A stretch of 45,466 bases of DNA, taken from positions 8,423 to 53,888 of the forward strand of contig PAAU01000072.1 in NCBI GenBank assembly GCA_002699445.1. The letters are read 5' to 3'. Shown in pieces: positions 1 through 9,844 of the stretch (position 1 is its first letter; each line of letters opens with the position of its first letter). Made by a program: the position numbers and the translations under genes. The stretch comes from Micrococcales bacterium (GTDB lineage Bacteria > Actinomycetota > Actinomycetes > S36-B12 > GCA-2699445). A model generated the notes under the pieces. The model searched no databases. It was given only the letters and a program-made list of their open reading frames with translations, and was not told where the DNA came from.

Positions 1-587
1 TGCACACCCAGCACTAGCCTGCTGAGGCCGATCGACACTCCAAAGATCATGATTGGCATGCCTACCCACCAGCGGACTATTCGTGGAAGTAAGACCAACG
101 AGACGAGACCTATGGCAACCCACACGGTGATTCCAGCTTGGGAGTGCCCCGATGGAAAAGAAAGAGACTCTTCAAGTTGGTAGGTCCCGTTAGTCGGTGG
201 GCGCTGTCGGTCCACCAGCGTTTTCACAACCGTATTGATCGCCGCTCCACCCACTGCGCTCAGCGCCAAGAAACTTGCCGCCACCGTCGGTAGCGGAACC
301 GGGGAACCAAACTTTCCCCACACTAGTAACCCGAGCGACACCACAAAGACCGTCAATGTGGCAAAAAAGACGCCGCCCACAAAATGGCAAAACTCACTCA
401 CAGTGACGAGCCAGGGGTAATCCACGCCAAGGTCAAAGAAGGCTTTCCCCCATGACTCATCCAGAGCAGTCGTCATATCTGGGGCTGAGATCACGACCCA
501 CGCCACGGCGGCAAAACCCAACCCCGCGACAATCGCAAGTGTCGACCCCACTCTTGCGATGCGCGCCCAATCCAACGTCTCAGTCAC
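1..587 (-). CDS. PAP2-superfamily phosphatase, 3' part cut by window edge
   Basis: Manual minus-strand translation from GTG at 587: hydrophobic segments, KTLVDRQRP (KX6RP motif) and SFPSGHS (PSGH motif); open to the left edge. Confidence 0.85.
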   Translation of the reverse strand, partial: MTETLDWARIARVGSTLAIVAGLGFAAVAWVVISAPDMTTALDESWGKAFFDLGVDYPWLVTVSEFCHFVGGVFFATLTVFVVSLGLLVWGKFGSPVPLPTVAASFLALSAVGGAAINTVVKTLVDRQRPPTNGTYQLEESLSFPSGHSQAGITVWVAIGLVSLVLLPRIVRWWVGMPIMIFGVSIGLSRLVLGV

Positions 588-635
588 GGTCGAACGGTAG
601 CGCTCACAGGGTCGAACTGCCACGTACCCACCGAA

Positions 636-1586
636 ATGCCAGATAGCCAGGAACAATCACGTCAGAATGACGATGTGCAACTGCTCAACTCGCTGAAGCG
701 CTCCGCTCCAGCCAAATCCGAAGTCGCGCAACAGTTTCTAACTCGCTATCAGCGCTTCAGCCGACCCCTCATCATTACTTCCGCACTCATTCCGCTGATC
801 TTTACTCAGGAGAACAGCGGTCGAGTGGGGGAAATCATTGCCATCGCTTCCTGGGTGGTATTCCTCGTTGATCTTTCTATTCAAATGCGCTTCCGCGTTC
901 GTTACCTAAAGTCATGGGTGGGAATCCTAGATCTGAGCATCGTTATTGTCACTTCCCCCTGGTATCTCCTTCCCGGTGTGGACGGTGGTGGAATCGTTGT
1001 ACTCGCCCGACTGGCCAGGCTGGCCCGGTTGCTCGTAATCGCCAAGGGGGCCCAGCACATCTTCGCGCGACTAGGTCGAGCTGCAATTATCGCGGTAACC
1101 GCGGTCTTGCTTTTGGCATTTGTGGCCTACGAAGCCGAAAACGGAGCCAATCCCGAGGGAATCGTCAACCCGGAATTCGCATCCTACGGGGATTCAGTCT
1201 GGTGGGGCTACGTCACGCTCACCACCGTTGGTTATGGCGATATTGTTCCGGAGACTGTGACCGGTCGAATAGCTGGTGGCGTGATTATGACTTTAGGTAT
1301 CGCTCTCCTAGGCGTGCTCGCTGGCTCGTTAGCGTCATTTTTCCGGATAGCTCCCACTTCCAGCAGCTCCGCTCCCCCGGAAACGGAATCGACCGAAGGC
1401 TCCACTACTTCGCCAGACGCAACCTCTGGCGAAATGAGCGAGGGACCGCCATCTCTTGATGACGCTGATCTCTCTGCTCTGAGGAAGGAAGTTGTTGATT
1501 TGCGCAGTGAAATTCGGGAACTCACGAAACTACTCAACCACTCCACTGAGGCACCTGCCTCCGTTAAAGCAGCTGACGAAAGTTGA
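636..1586 (+). CDS. Voltage-gated-type potassium channel (6TM) with C-terminal coiled-coil tail
   Basis: Selectivity filter TLTTVGYGDI; S4-like ARLARLARLLVIAK; hydrophobic segments; tail LRKEVVDLRSEIRELTKLL. Confidence 0.9.
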   Translation: MPDSQEQSRQNDDVQLLNSLKRSAPAKSEVAQQFLTRYQRFSRPLIITSALIPLIFTQENSGRVGEIIAIASWVVFLVDLSIQMRFRVRYLKSWVGILDLSIVIVTSPWYLLPGVDGGGIVVLARLARLARLLVIAKGAQHIFARLGRAAIIAVTAVLLLAFVAYEAENGANPEGIVNPEFASYGDSVWWGYVTLTTVGYGDIVPETVTGRIAGGVIMTLGIALLGVLAGSLASFFRIAPTSSSSAPPETESTEGSTTSPDATSGEMSEGPPSLDDADLSALRKEVVDLRSEIRELTKLLNHSTEAPASVKAADES

Positions 1587-1667
1587 CCGTGTCGATCGCC
1601 ACCAGCATCGGTGAGAAAATTCATTAGCTGGGAGGCGCGGCTCTCGGCCGTACCCTAATCTTTAACT

Positions 1668-3236
1668 GTGACCGAATCCGGATCCGACGCAGACCCGAAC
1701 GCAACGTCCAAGCCCACCCAATCAACCTCAAACATGGTGATCGAAGACCCCAAGCGGCTTCGACTCATTCTGGTCGTGGTCTCGCTTTCTTTGATGATGG
1801 TCATCTCCGGTGTAAGCGGTCTCAATGTCGCGCTACCGGACCTCGCACTTTCTACCGGAGCCACCCAAAACCAACTGCAATGGATCGTCGACGCCTACAC
1901 CGTAACTCTCGCCGGTTTACTGTTCATCGCAGGAGCGATCGGCGACCGTTTTGGGCGTCGGCTGCTGTTAATAGCCGGGCTGATCATCTTCGGAGGCGCA
2001 GCGGCGGTCGCCTTTACGGTTTCAGACCCCACTACTCTCATCGTTCTGCGAGCCGTGATGGGGATCGGTGCTGCGGCAGTAATGCCCACCACCCTCTCAA
2101 TCATTACAACGTCATTTCCGGAGGAACGTCGACCTCAGGCAATCGGTATCTGGGTCGGAGTCGCCGGTGCCGGTGCTGTTTTGGGCCTGCTCATGTCTGG
2201 CCTCCTACTGGAATGGTTCTCTTGGAGTTCCTTCTTCGCGCTCAATGTTGCGTTGGCACTGGTGGCCCTGCTCGGCGCCTTTACCGTGATACCCAACTCA
2301 GTCGATAGTGACCCACCTGCTCTAGACAGCATCGGAGCCATCCTGTCTTTTCTCGCAGTAGCGGGTCTGGTGTTCGGAATCATTGAGGGCCCGGTTTCGG
2401 GATGGGTTTCATGGCAAGTTCTGGTTCCCCTATCAATCGGATTAATTTCCGGCGTCCTCTTCGTCTGGTGGGAATCACGAGTTGAATCGCCTCTCCTCGA
2501 TCCCCGTCTGTTTAAGCTTCGTGGCTTCTCTACTGGCTCTGCCTCTAACGCCATTCAGTTCTTCGCAGCTTTCGGCTTCTTCTTCACAATCATGCAGTTC
2601 TTGCAGTTCGTAGTGGGCTACTCGCCACTGCAGGCAGCAGCCGCAGTTCTTCCCATGGCCGTAGTGCTGATACCGCTTGCTCGCAACGCTCCGTTGATCT
2701 CACAAAGGTTCGGATATAACAGGATTGGAAGCCTCGGTCTGCTGAGTTTGAGTCTCGGGCTGCTCATTCTGTCTTTTACGCTCTCCACCGACTTCTCCTA
2801 CTGGGCATTCCTCGGCGGGTTGGTGTTCTTCGGTATCGGTATGGCACTGGCGGGGGCACCTGCCACGACTGCCATCACCTCCTCACTGCCGTCATCGAAG
2901 CAGGGAGTCGCTTCCGCCATGAACGACACTGCACGTGAGTTCGGCAGCGCCTTGGGAATCGCAGTTTTGGGTAGCGTTCTCAATAGCGTCTACCGTTCGG
3001 ACGTCACTGCCGCCGTCGGAGATCTACCCCAACAGGCCGCAGCCGCAATCGAGTCCTCCATCGCAGCCGCTGGGCAAATCGGGGAGCAGTTGGGGCCGAA
3101 CGGGGCGCAGATTATCGCCGCTGCCAACGAAGCCTTCGTCTCCGGTGCAGCCGGGGCGCTACGAGTGGCCGCCGCGGTCGTTGTCATCGGGGCTCTCTTC
3201 GTATTCCTGCGTGCACCGCGCCGTGGTGAGCACTAG
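1668..3236 (+). CDS. MFS drug transporter, DHA2 (EmrB/QacA-like) type
   Basis: 522 aa, many TM segments, GDRFGRR and VDAYTVTLAGLLFIAGAIGDRFGRR motifs. Confidence 0.9.
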   Translation: MTESGSDADPNATSKPTQSTSNMVIEDPKRLRLILVVVSLSLMMVISGVSGLNVALPDLALSTGATQNQLQWIVDAYTVTLAGLLFIAGAIGDRFGRRLLLIAGLIIFGGAAAVAFTVSDPTTLIVLRAVMGIGAAAVMPTTLSIITTSFPEERRPQAIGIWVGVAGAGAVLGLLMSGLLLEWFSWSSFFALNVALALVALLGAFTVIPNSVDSDPPALDSIGAILSFLAVAGLVFGIIEGPVSGWVSWQVLVPLSIGLISGVLFVWWESRVESPLLDPRLFKLRGFSTGSASNAIQFFAAFGFFFTIMQFLQFVVGYSPLQAAAAVLPMAVVLIPLARNAPLISQRFGYNRIGSLGLLSLSLGLLILSFTLSTDFSYWAFLGGLVFFGIGMALAGAPATTAITSSLPSSKQGVASAMNDTAREFGSALGIAVLGSVLNSVYRSDVTAAVGDLPQQAAAAIESSIAAAGQIGEQLGPNGAQIIAAANEAFVSGAAGALRVAAAVVVIGALFVFLRAPRRGEH

Positions 3237-3433
3237 TGCTAAACCGGATACTCCGTCGCCGCCTACCTATCTGACGAGACCCTCCGGGTGGCAATGTAAG
3301 GGGCTGATGGACCGCGCAAGGAACGAAATGCACCCTCGGCAAATCCCCGCCGCGAAGTTGCATGCGCTCTCGCTACACTGCACTGTTGAGGCGCAACTGT
3401 TGGGCGCAACGGTAGTGAAAGGTAGGAGAATCC

Positions 3434-3838
3434 ATGAGGCAAAATGGAGCTACTTTTCCTTTTGCAATCGAATCAAAATATCGACCACTTCTGGCTCCAA
3501 TCGGCGTAACCGCGGACCGAGCTTGGGCCCGGATAGGTTCGGATCGGCTTACGGTGAAATTCGGTTTTCTCGGCTGTACTACGCCTCTCGCCAACATCAC
3601 GTGCGTCGAAATCACGGGGCCCTACAAGGCCTACCGGGCGATTGGGGCCCGTGGCTCCTTCGCCGATAGCGGCGCTACCTACGGTTCGACAACCACCGGC
3701 GGAGTCTGCATGGAGTTCACGGAGCCAATCTCAGCGCTCGATCCCACCGGCCACGTTCGCAATGAAGCACTCACGGTGACGGTCGCCGATCTCGATGGCT
3801 TTGCCGCCGCTCTACGCAAGGCGACTGGGCTGGGATAA
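3434..3838 (+). CDS. Conserved-looking hypothetical protein, 134 aa
   Basis: Complete ORF with upstream GGTAGGAG; coding-like composition; no family named with certainty. Confidence 0.65.
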   Translation: MRQNGATFPFAIESKYRPLLAPIGVTADRAWARIGSDRLTVKFGFLGCTTPLANITCVEITGPYKAYRAIGARGSFADSGATYGSTTTGGVCMEFTEPISALDPTGHVRNEALTVTVADLDGFAAALRKATGLG

Positions 3839-3891
3839 CCCTCGGGGAGGGTAGCCGGACCAGCTCGGCACCAGCCTGTAACAATGTACGG

Positions 3892-4725
3892 GTGCGCCAT
3901 GATGAGACAACTTACAAAACTGACAACAATGCTGCCATCTACGAACAGCAGTGGCTCCCGGACGGTGAGCCGCGAGCGGTAGTTTGCCTGGTCCACGGCC
4001 ATGGCGAGCACTCGGGTCGCTACAACAACGTGATCGACGTCCTAGTTGATCAACAGGATTTAGCCGTCTTGTCGTTCGATCTGCGTGGGCACGGTAAGTC
4101 CAGTGGTACACGAGGTGATCTTCGATTCGATGACGCAATGGACGATATCGACCACCTCCTGGACCGGGCTCGTGCCCAATTCCCGACCAAGCCGATCATC
4201 CTGTACGGCCACAGCTTAGGTGGCCTGCTTACGATGACCCACATGTTGGAGCGCCGCCCAGAGGTCACTGCCCACGTTGTTACCGCACCGCTGCTCGACA
4301 CCCAGCTTCGGGAGCAAACGGTCAAGGTCGCTCTCGCCAATGTCCTCGGTAGCGCTCTGCCGGGGCTCACTCTGGGCACCGGTGGCGATCCGACCGGAAT
4401 CAGCCGCGACGAAGCGGAAGTCAAGGCCTATGTCGACGACACCATGGTGCATGACAAAGCATCGTTCGCATTCGCCAAGCAATCCCTAGCTGCGATGGCA
4501 GACATGCAAGAGACCACGGAATACCCCGTACCGCTGCTTATGCTCCACGGTACTGGTGATATCTGGACCATCCCGGCGGCTAGCCGCGAGTTTGTCGAGC
4601 GCGTTGACGGCGACCTCACCCTCTACCAATACGAGGATCTCTACCACGAGTTGCACCATGAACTCGAGAAGGATCAAATCCTCGGTGACATCGCCGACTG
4701 GCTCAACGACGTCCTGGACAACTAG
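3892..4725 (+). CDS. Alpha/beta hydrolase, monoacylglycerol-lipase-like
   Basis: VHGHGEHSGRY, nucleophile elbow GHSLGG, catalytic-type D and H (GTGDIWT, YHELHHE). Confidence 0.9.
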   Translation: MRHDETTYKTDNNAAIYEQQWLPDGEPRAVVCLVHGHGEHSGRYNNVIDVLVDQQDLAVLSFDLRGHGKSSGTRGDLRFDDAMDDIDHLLDRARAQFPTKPIILYGHSLGGLLTMTHMLERRPEVTAHVVTAPLLDTQLREQTVKVALANVLGSALPGLTLGTGGDPTGISRDEAEVKAYVDDTMVHDKASFAFAKQSLAAMADMQETTEYPVPLLMLHGTGDIWTIPAASREFVERVDGDLTLYQYEDLYHELHHELEKDQILGDIADWLNDVLDN

Positions 4726-4747
4726 CCGGGTGCAGGGCCAGCGGTGT

Positions 4748-5401
4748 TCACGATGTGCGCCAGCTGAAGCCTAATCTCCAACGATCCAATACCGACTCGG
4801 GCCGCACCTGCTTCACGACCTTGCCGCCAGCTCGCGTCCACTGGTTGTCTTGCCAACGGAACTTCACTTTAGTCAAATTCGCGGCGTCGCCCTTCCGTTC
4901 CCCGCGATACATCAAGACTTTGGGCGTTCCTTGGCTGATCACGCTCCGAAAACCCTGGCCCTTTTGGTCAGCCCCCAGACCACAAACTCGCCAGGTCAAG
5001 CCGCCCTGCGGTTTGGGAACTGCCGTCAGTTTGCCCGCCGAGTAGTTCCAGATCCGATATCGAGTACACCGACCCGCGGAAAGTCGCACCACCACATCAC
5101 TCCCCGATCGGTTCACTACTGGAGCCACACCTTCCAGTCGCTTTCCGGGGCTCATATCGCTGGCTCCACGCCACGGCATGCTCACTGTCGCGGACTCTTT
5201 TGCAGCGGTAGTTATCGAAACTTGAGTCCGCTCGCCCGATTCATCCGTGCTGAGCATGACTTCATCCGGTCGGCCATCACCGTCAACATCCACATCTACT
5301 GCGAAGCTTCCGCCGTAGCTTCCCGTAGCCGGCATAGCGACTAGCAGCCCCCCGGCGAGCGACAACGCCAGGGAACCAAATCCCATCTGTAACAGCCGCA
5401 T
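4748..5401 (-). CDS. Secreted hypothetical protein with FG-GAP/VCBS-like Asp-rich motif
   Basis: Likely start MRLLQMGFGSLALSLAGGLLVAMPATG (signal peptide); VDVDVDGDGRPDEVML. The ORF track extends to 5521 but the signal peptide favours 5401. Confidence 0.6.
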   Translation of the reverse strand: MRLLQMGFGSLALSLAGGLLVAMPATGSYGGSFAVDVDVDGDGRPDEVMLSTDESGERTQVSITTAAKESATVSMPWRGASDMSPGKRLEGVAPVVNRSGSDVVVRLSAGRCTRYRIWNYSAGKLTAVPKPQGGLTWRVCGLGADQKGQGFRSVISQGTPKVLMYRGERKGDAANLTKVKFRWQDNQWTRAGGKVVKQVRPESVLDRWRLGFSWRTS

Positions 5402-5659
5402 AGCTACTCCCAGCCAAGAAAACCCGTGCGGTCTCAACCACCAGAACCTCATTGTGCGCGAATAGACCGAGAAATTGGGTTTCAGTGGCTCGGTTGCACC
5501 TACTGCACCAAATCTCCCCACCTAGTTACCCGAATAACGGATATCGTAATCCAGAGCCTCAAAAGAAGAAACTCCCGACAAAACATCTTCGGGTTTGCCA
5601 TTGCTCTCGCGTCCTGGCCACCTAGGTCACTATCTTTGCCAGTGTCAACGAGATAAAGG

Positions 5660-7477
5660 ATGAGCGTGGATGAAGTTCTGGGCACGGCCCGCTTCCAAGA
5701 CCAGTTGCAGCGGATTTCGTTGGAAACGGGGCGACCCGTGCCGGATTTGCAAGCAGAGGCCCGCGCAGACCTCAAAGAGATGGCTACGCGCCCGGGTAAA
5801 GTCACCGTTGCTGCCTGGGATCGCTTCTGCCGATGGATCGCTCGCGCGTACCGGTTAGATTTCGATCCAGAGGCTATTCAATACCTACGTGACCTGAATC
5901 GCTCATCATCACTAATCTTTCTGCCTAACCACCGTTCCTACCTCGACCCGCCAGTGCTTCGCTCTGCCCTCCACCAGTTTGGCTTTCCGCCAAACAACAC
6001 CATCGGTGGATCAAACTTGGCGCTGTGGCCCGTTTCACTAATTGCACAGCGCAATGGAACCGTTTTCATGCGGCGAGAGTTCCGTGACGATCTCGTGTAC
6101 CGGGCGGTATTCAAGCGCTATATCGCCTACTTGATTCAAAATAAGAAGAACTTGGAGTGGTACATCGAAGGAGGGAGAACTCGGACTGGAAAATTGCGAC
6201 CACCCCGATACGGGGTGCTTAAGTATGTGATGGACGCTGTCGAAGAGGAGCAACCTGAAAATGAGGTTTACGTCATCCCGACATCTATCATCTACGACGC
6301 ACAACATGAGGTAGGTGCCATTTCGGCGGAAGAGATGGGCGGTTCTAAGTCGCCAGAAAGCCTTAAGTGGCTATATCAATTCTCCCGCTCGCAATCTACC
6401 CGCCTAGGAAAAGCTCACCTTCGCTTCGGTGAACCGCTGTCGCTCGGCGATGCCATCGATCTCACGCGTGATTCGGAAGGCAGTCCGCGCCCACGACTCG
6501 CGATAAATATGGTGGCCTTCGAGGTCGCGAACCGCATCAACGCAGTCACACCAATAACGCCATCAGCTCTAGTCACTTTTGCGCTGCTGGACAACGGTGC
6601 TCGAGCCATCACTATTTCCGAGGGTCGTCAAATTTTGGAACCGCTGATGACCTACATTGGCCGCCGGCAGTTTCCCATGACGGGAAACATTGACTTATCG
6701 AGTCACGGCTTACTACGCGATTCGATTGCCAATCTGGTGGATAAGGGTGTTGTCAATCTCTACGAGGGAGGCAAGGACCAGATTCTCTACATCGACTTAG
6801 AACACCAACACGAAGCAGCGTTCTACCGGAACACCATCATCCACTTCTTCGTCAATCGGGCGATCACGGAGCTTTCTGTATTGAAGGCTCTTGAGGAGGA
6901 CGCCGACGAACTCGTCATGGCTGTATGGGACAACGCGCGCCGACTCAAGGATTTACTGAAGTTTGAATTCTTCTTTCCTCGCACGGAAGAATTCGCCGAA
7001 CAGATCGCGGATGAGTGCTCCCTGATCTACCCCGATTGGCAGCAATCGGACTTTACGAAAGCAGACCTACGAAGGATGCTTCACAAAGAAAGATTGCTAC
7101 TGTCCCACCGGGTGGTCGGGCCCTTCTTAGAGTCTTATGCCTTGCTGGCCGAAGAACTCGCCAAACTTGACGACTTCGTCCGAGGAGATGAGGAGCAACT
7201 CGTCAGCCAATGCATAGGCGTTGCAAAGCAAATGTGGTTGCAGCAGGATTTGCACTCGGCTGAATCAATTTCCAAGGATTACTTCAAAAACGCCTTCGCT
7301 TTAGTCGAGAACTTGGGGTTAATCGGGTCCGGTGAACCTGGTCTGCAAAAACGCCGTCAAGACTTTGCTAACGAAATGCAAGAACTTGTCGAAAGGATCT
7401 CCAAAATCCGCAGGATAGATCAGGAAAATCGCGGAGCCAATGAAGTTGAAATAGCGACGGCGGCTACTGATGTCTAA
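5660..7477 (+). CDS. plsB: Glycerol-3-phosphate 1-O-acyltransferase (PlsB family)
   Basis: NHRSYLD (HX4D), GTVFMRREF, YIEGGRTRTGKLRPPRYG, VIPTSIIYD blocks. Confidence 0.88.
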   Translation: MSVDEVLGTARFQDQLQRISLETGRPVPDLQAEARADLKEMATRPGKVTVAAWDRFCRWIARAYRLDFDPEAIQYLRDLNRSSSLIFLPNHRSYLDPPVLRSALHQFGFPPNNTIGGSNLALWPVSLIAQRNGTVFMRREFRDDLVYRAVFKRYIAYLIQNKKNLEWYIEGGRTRTGKLRPPRYGVLKYVMDAVEEEQPENEVYVIPTSIIYDAQHEVGAISAEEMGGSKSPESLKWLYQFSRSQSTRLGKAHLRFGEPLSLGDAIDLTRDSEGSPRPRLAINMVAFEVANRINAVTPITPSALVTFALLDNGARAITISEGRQILEPLMTYIGRRQFPMTGNIDLSSHGLLRDSIANLVDKGVVNLYEGGKDQILYIDLEHQHEAAFYRNTIIHFFVNRAITELSVLKALEEDADELVMAVWDNARRLKDLLKFEFFFPRTEEFAEQIADECSLIYPDWQQSDFTKADLRRMLHKERLLLSHRVVGPFLESYALLAEELAKLDDFVRGDEEQLVSQCIGVAKQMWLQQDLHSAESISKDYFKNAFALVENLGLIGSGEPGLQKRRQDFANEMQELVERISKIRRIDQENRGANEVEIATAATDV

Positions 7478-8909
7478 CATCGCCTCGCTATTGGATCGCA
7501 TTGAAAGCGCACCCGAGGGACACCAAATAGGTGCGTTCTTCGATTTCGACCAAACAATCGTCGACTGCTACTCCGCTTCAGTTTTTTTCCAACCACGCAC
7601 TCGTACAGGTGACCTGGGTTTCACCCAACTCGTCGAGTCCCTCACCGAGCGTCGAAGCTCTTCTCGTCGCGGGAGAGACATATCCGAGCTAATACGGATT
7701 GGCGCCTCACGACAAACCGGAAAAGAGGTCGATTCTCTGAGCGACCGCAGCCGAGAGGTTTTCGAGACACAACTGAGCCATCTGGTTTATCCGGAGGCTC
7801 GGATGTTGATCGATGCGCACCATCGGATGGGGCATACGGTCGTTATCGCGACATCTGGGCTTCGTCCGATGATCCTTCCGGCTGCTGAGGATCTAGGTAT
7901 CGAGAATGTGATCGCGACCGAAATGGTTATCGATCAGTACGATCGCTACAGCGGCGCACTCGACTCTCCCGTTCGTTGGGGTAAAGATAAAGCTGCCGCG
8001 GTCAAGCAGTTTGCGCGAAAGAAAAGACTTCAACTCAAGGAGTCGTTTGCCTACGCCAACGGTGCTGGTGATATCTCTTTCCTGGATCTGGTTGGAAACC
8101 CCTGCGCAATCAATGCCGACAGCACGCTAAAGCAGACAGCCAAAGAGCGGGGTTGGCCCTCGGCTCGACTAGATCGACCGCCACAGGATCGGCCAATCGA
8201 CCTAGTACGCAGTGCAGCCGCTGTCGGCGCCTTTAGTGCAGTAGTGGCCGCCGCCGCCGGAGTGGGAATCGCTCGAGGCAGTCGATCGGCAGCAGCTAAC
8301 TTCGCCTCTGGACTTGGTGCCGATGTGATGCTGCGAACAGCCGGAGTGACCCTCAACATAGTAGGCGAAGAGAATTTGTGGTCACGCCGACCGGCCGTTT
8401 TCTTGTTCAACCACCAAAGTCAACTGGACGCCCTAGTGCTCGCTGCCCTGCTGAGGGAAAACTTCACAGGTGTAGCGAAGAAGTCGTTAGAAAAGGATCC
8501 AATTTTTGGCCCTGTGGGGTGGATGGCAAACGTCGCGTATATCGACCGCACCAACAACGTCAAGGCGCGTGAGGCGTTAGAACCGGTTGTCGCAGCTCTC
8601 AAAGACGGGCGATCCTTAGCAGTCGCACCCGAAGGAACCCGCTCACCTACCCCTCGGCTCCTTCCGTTCAAGAAGGGTCCATTTCACATCGCGATGCAGG
8701 CGGAAGTGCCTCTCATCCCCGTTGTCATGCGCAACTGTGGCGAGATCATGGCAGCACATTCCTATGTTGTACATCCTGGCGTCGTGGACGTGGCCGTGTT
8801 GCCCCCAGTCGAGACCAAAGGCTGGGACTTAGCTGATCTAGACGATCACATCACTCAAGTTCGTGACATGTACTTGAAGACACTGTCAGATTGGCCCAAG
8901 AGCGACTAA
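7470..8909 (+). CDS. HAD-IB family phosphatase fused to 1-acylglycerol-3-phosphate acyltransferase (PlsC)
   Basis: N-terminal FFDFDQTIV (DXDXT) and C-terminal NHQSQLD / APEGTRSPTPRLLPFKKG; overlaps plsB by 8 nt. Confidence 0.88.
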   Translation: MSNIASLLDRIESAPEGHQIGAFFDFDQTIVDCYSASVFFQPRTRTGDLGFTQLVESLTERRSSSRRGRDISELIRIGASRQTGKEVDSLSDRSREVFETQLSHLVYPEARMLIDAHHRMGHTVVIATSGLRPMILPAAEDLGIENVIATEMVIDQYDRYSGALDSPVRWGKDKAAAVKQFARKKRLQLKESFAYANGAGDISFLDLVGNPCAINADSTLKQTAKERGWPSARLDRPPQDRPIDLVRSAAAVGAFSAVVAAAAGVGIARGSRSAAANFASGLGADVMLRTAGVTLNIVGEENLWSRRPAVFLFNHQSQLDALVLAALLRENFTGVAKKSLEKDPIFGPVGWMANVAYIDRTNNVKAREALEPVVAALKDGRSLAVAPEGTRSPTPRLLPFKKGPFHIAMQAEVPLIPVVMRNCGEIMAAHSYVVHPGVVDVAVLPPVETKGWDLADLDDHITQVRDMYLKTLSDWPKSD

Positions 8910-8911
8910 GG

Positions 8912-9670
8912 CTAGGGCTGCGGCGGTCCCCACTCGTAGGGGTCGTAGCGCGCCTCTGCCGCGGTGACGGCATCTTCGAGAGTGAAGGCACCCTCGGTCA
9001 GCGGCTTGCCGACAATGACCGCCACCAGTCCCTGCGGGTTGAGTGGAACAAGTGCATGAATATCTGTCTCGTGCTTAACCGCTCCGCGGGCAAACACAGG
9101 AGCCGATACAGATTCACAAATCCCCGCTAGAACGTGCCGATCTTTGTGAAACCAATGGTCCCTGCCAGAGTTCTCTGAAATCACGAAACTCGGGGAACCG
9201 TATGTGGCTAGGTCATCGATCAGGCCGTAAAGGTCACCGACCGACTTACCGTGACGATCTACCGCATCGCCCCCGTGAATATTGATTCCCGCCAGTACCC
9301 GCTGATGTTGGTGTTTGAGGGTGTCCCGCACCCAGTCAGCATCGGATGAATCCGCAACCTCGAGCACAATCTGTGATGCACCCGAAGCCAGGGCTGCTGT
9401 GAGCCGCTCATCATTTGAGATATCGCCCGAGTAGATGAGATGAACGCGGCCGCCACCCTTATGCGCAGCATCCGAAATGGCCGCGAGGTTATCACCGCTG
9501 CCTGCCACGGCATCTTCGTCAACGAAAAAAACTGTCCGGGCCCCCTGATTGTGCCAGCCAACAAGAGCTTGGCGGGGGGTCCCAGTAGCCCCATTCTTGT
9601 CTCCTGGCGGCAGTTGGCAACGTCCACCGGCGACAGAGATTTCCGGAATGGTCTCGAGTAACTTCGGCAT
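8912..9670 (-). CDS. HisA/PriA-like TIM-barrel paralog, catalytic residues apparently lost
   Basis: End-to-end resemblance to PriA (PEISVAGGR; LIYSGDISNDERLTAALASG; VLAGINIHGG; VFARGAVKHETDIHALV..VAVIVGKPLTEGAFTLEDAVTAA). Start set to ATG at 9670; the 10168 start in the ORF track overlaps the next gene. Confidence 0.75.
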   Translation of the reverse strand: MPKLLETIPEISVAGGRCQLPPGDKNGATGTPRQALVGWHNQGARTVFFVDEDAVAGSGDNLAAISDAAHKGGGRVHLIYSGDISNDERLTAALASGASQIVLEVADSSDADWVRDTLKHQHQRVLAGINIHGGDAVDRHGKSVGDLYGLIDDLATYGSPSFVISENSGRDHWFHKDRHVLAGICESVSAPVFARGAVKHETDIHALVPLNPQGLVAVIVGKPLTEGAFTLEDAVTAAEARYDPYEWGPPQP

Positions 9671-9844
9671 AGAGGACAACCTATCCTCTTGCAGTCGGTC
9701 CTCGATGCTGAGGTCAGTCGGACTGAAGTACAAGGACCTCCATCGGCACCTACTCAATACGGCAGCTAATCGACGGCGACTCACCCCGACCACCTCGTCA
9801 GAATTCATAAGTCGCGGGCGAGAATATACAAGTAAGGGGTACCG

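Noticed and set aside
2935-3669. 244-aa plus-strand ORF between the MFS gene and the 134-aa gene
   Set aside because: Overlaps the MFS C-terminus and the next ORF in other frames; low-complexity Ser/Pro/Arg translation
7470-8909. HAD-PlsC fusion as a novel architecture
   Set aside because: This fusion and its adjacency to plsB are known in actinobacteria such as Mycobacterium
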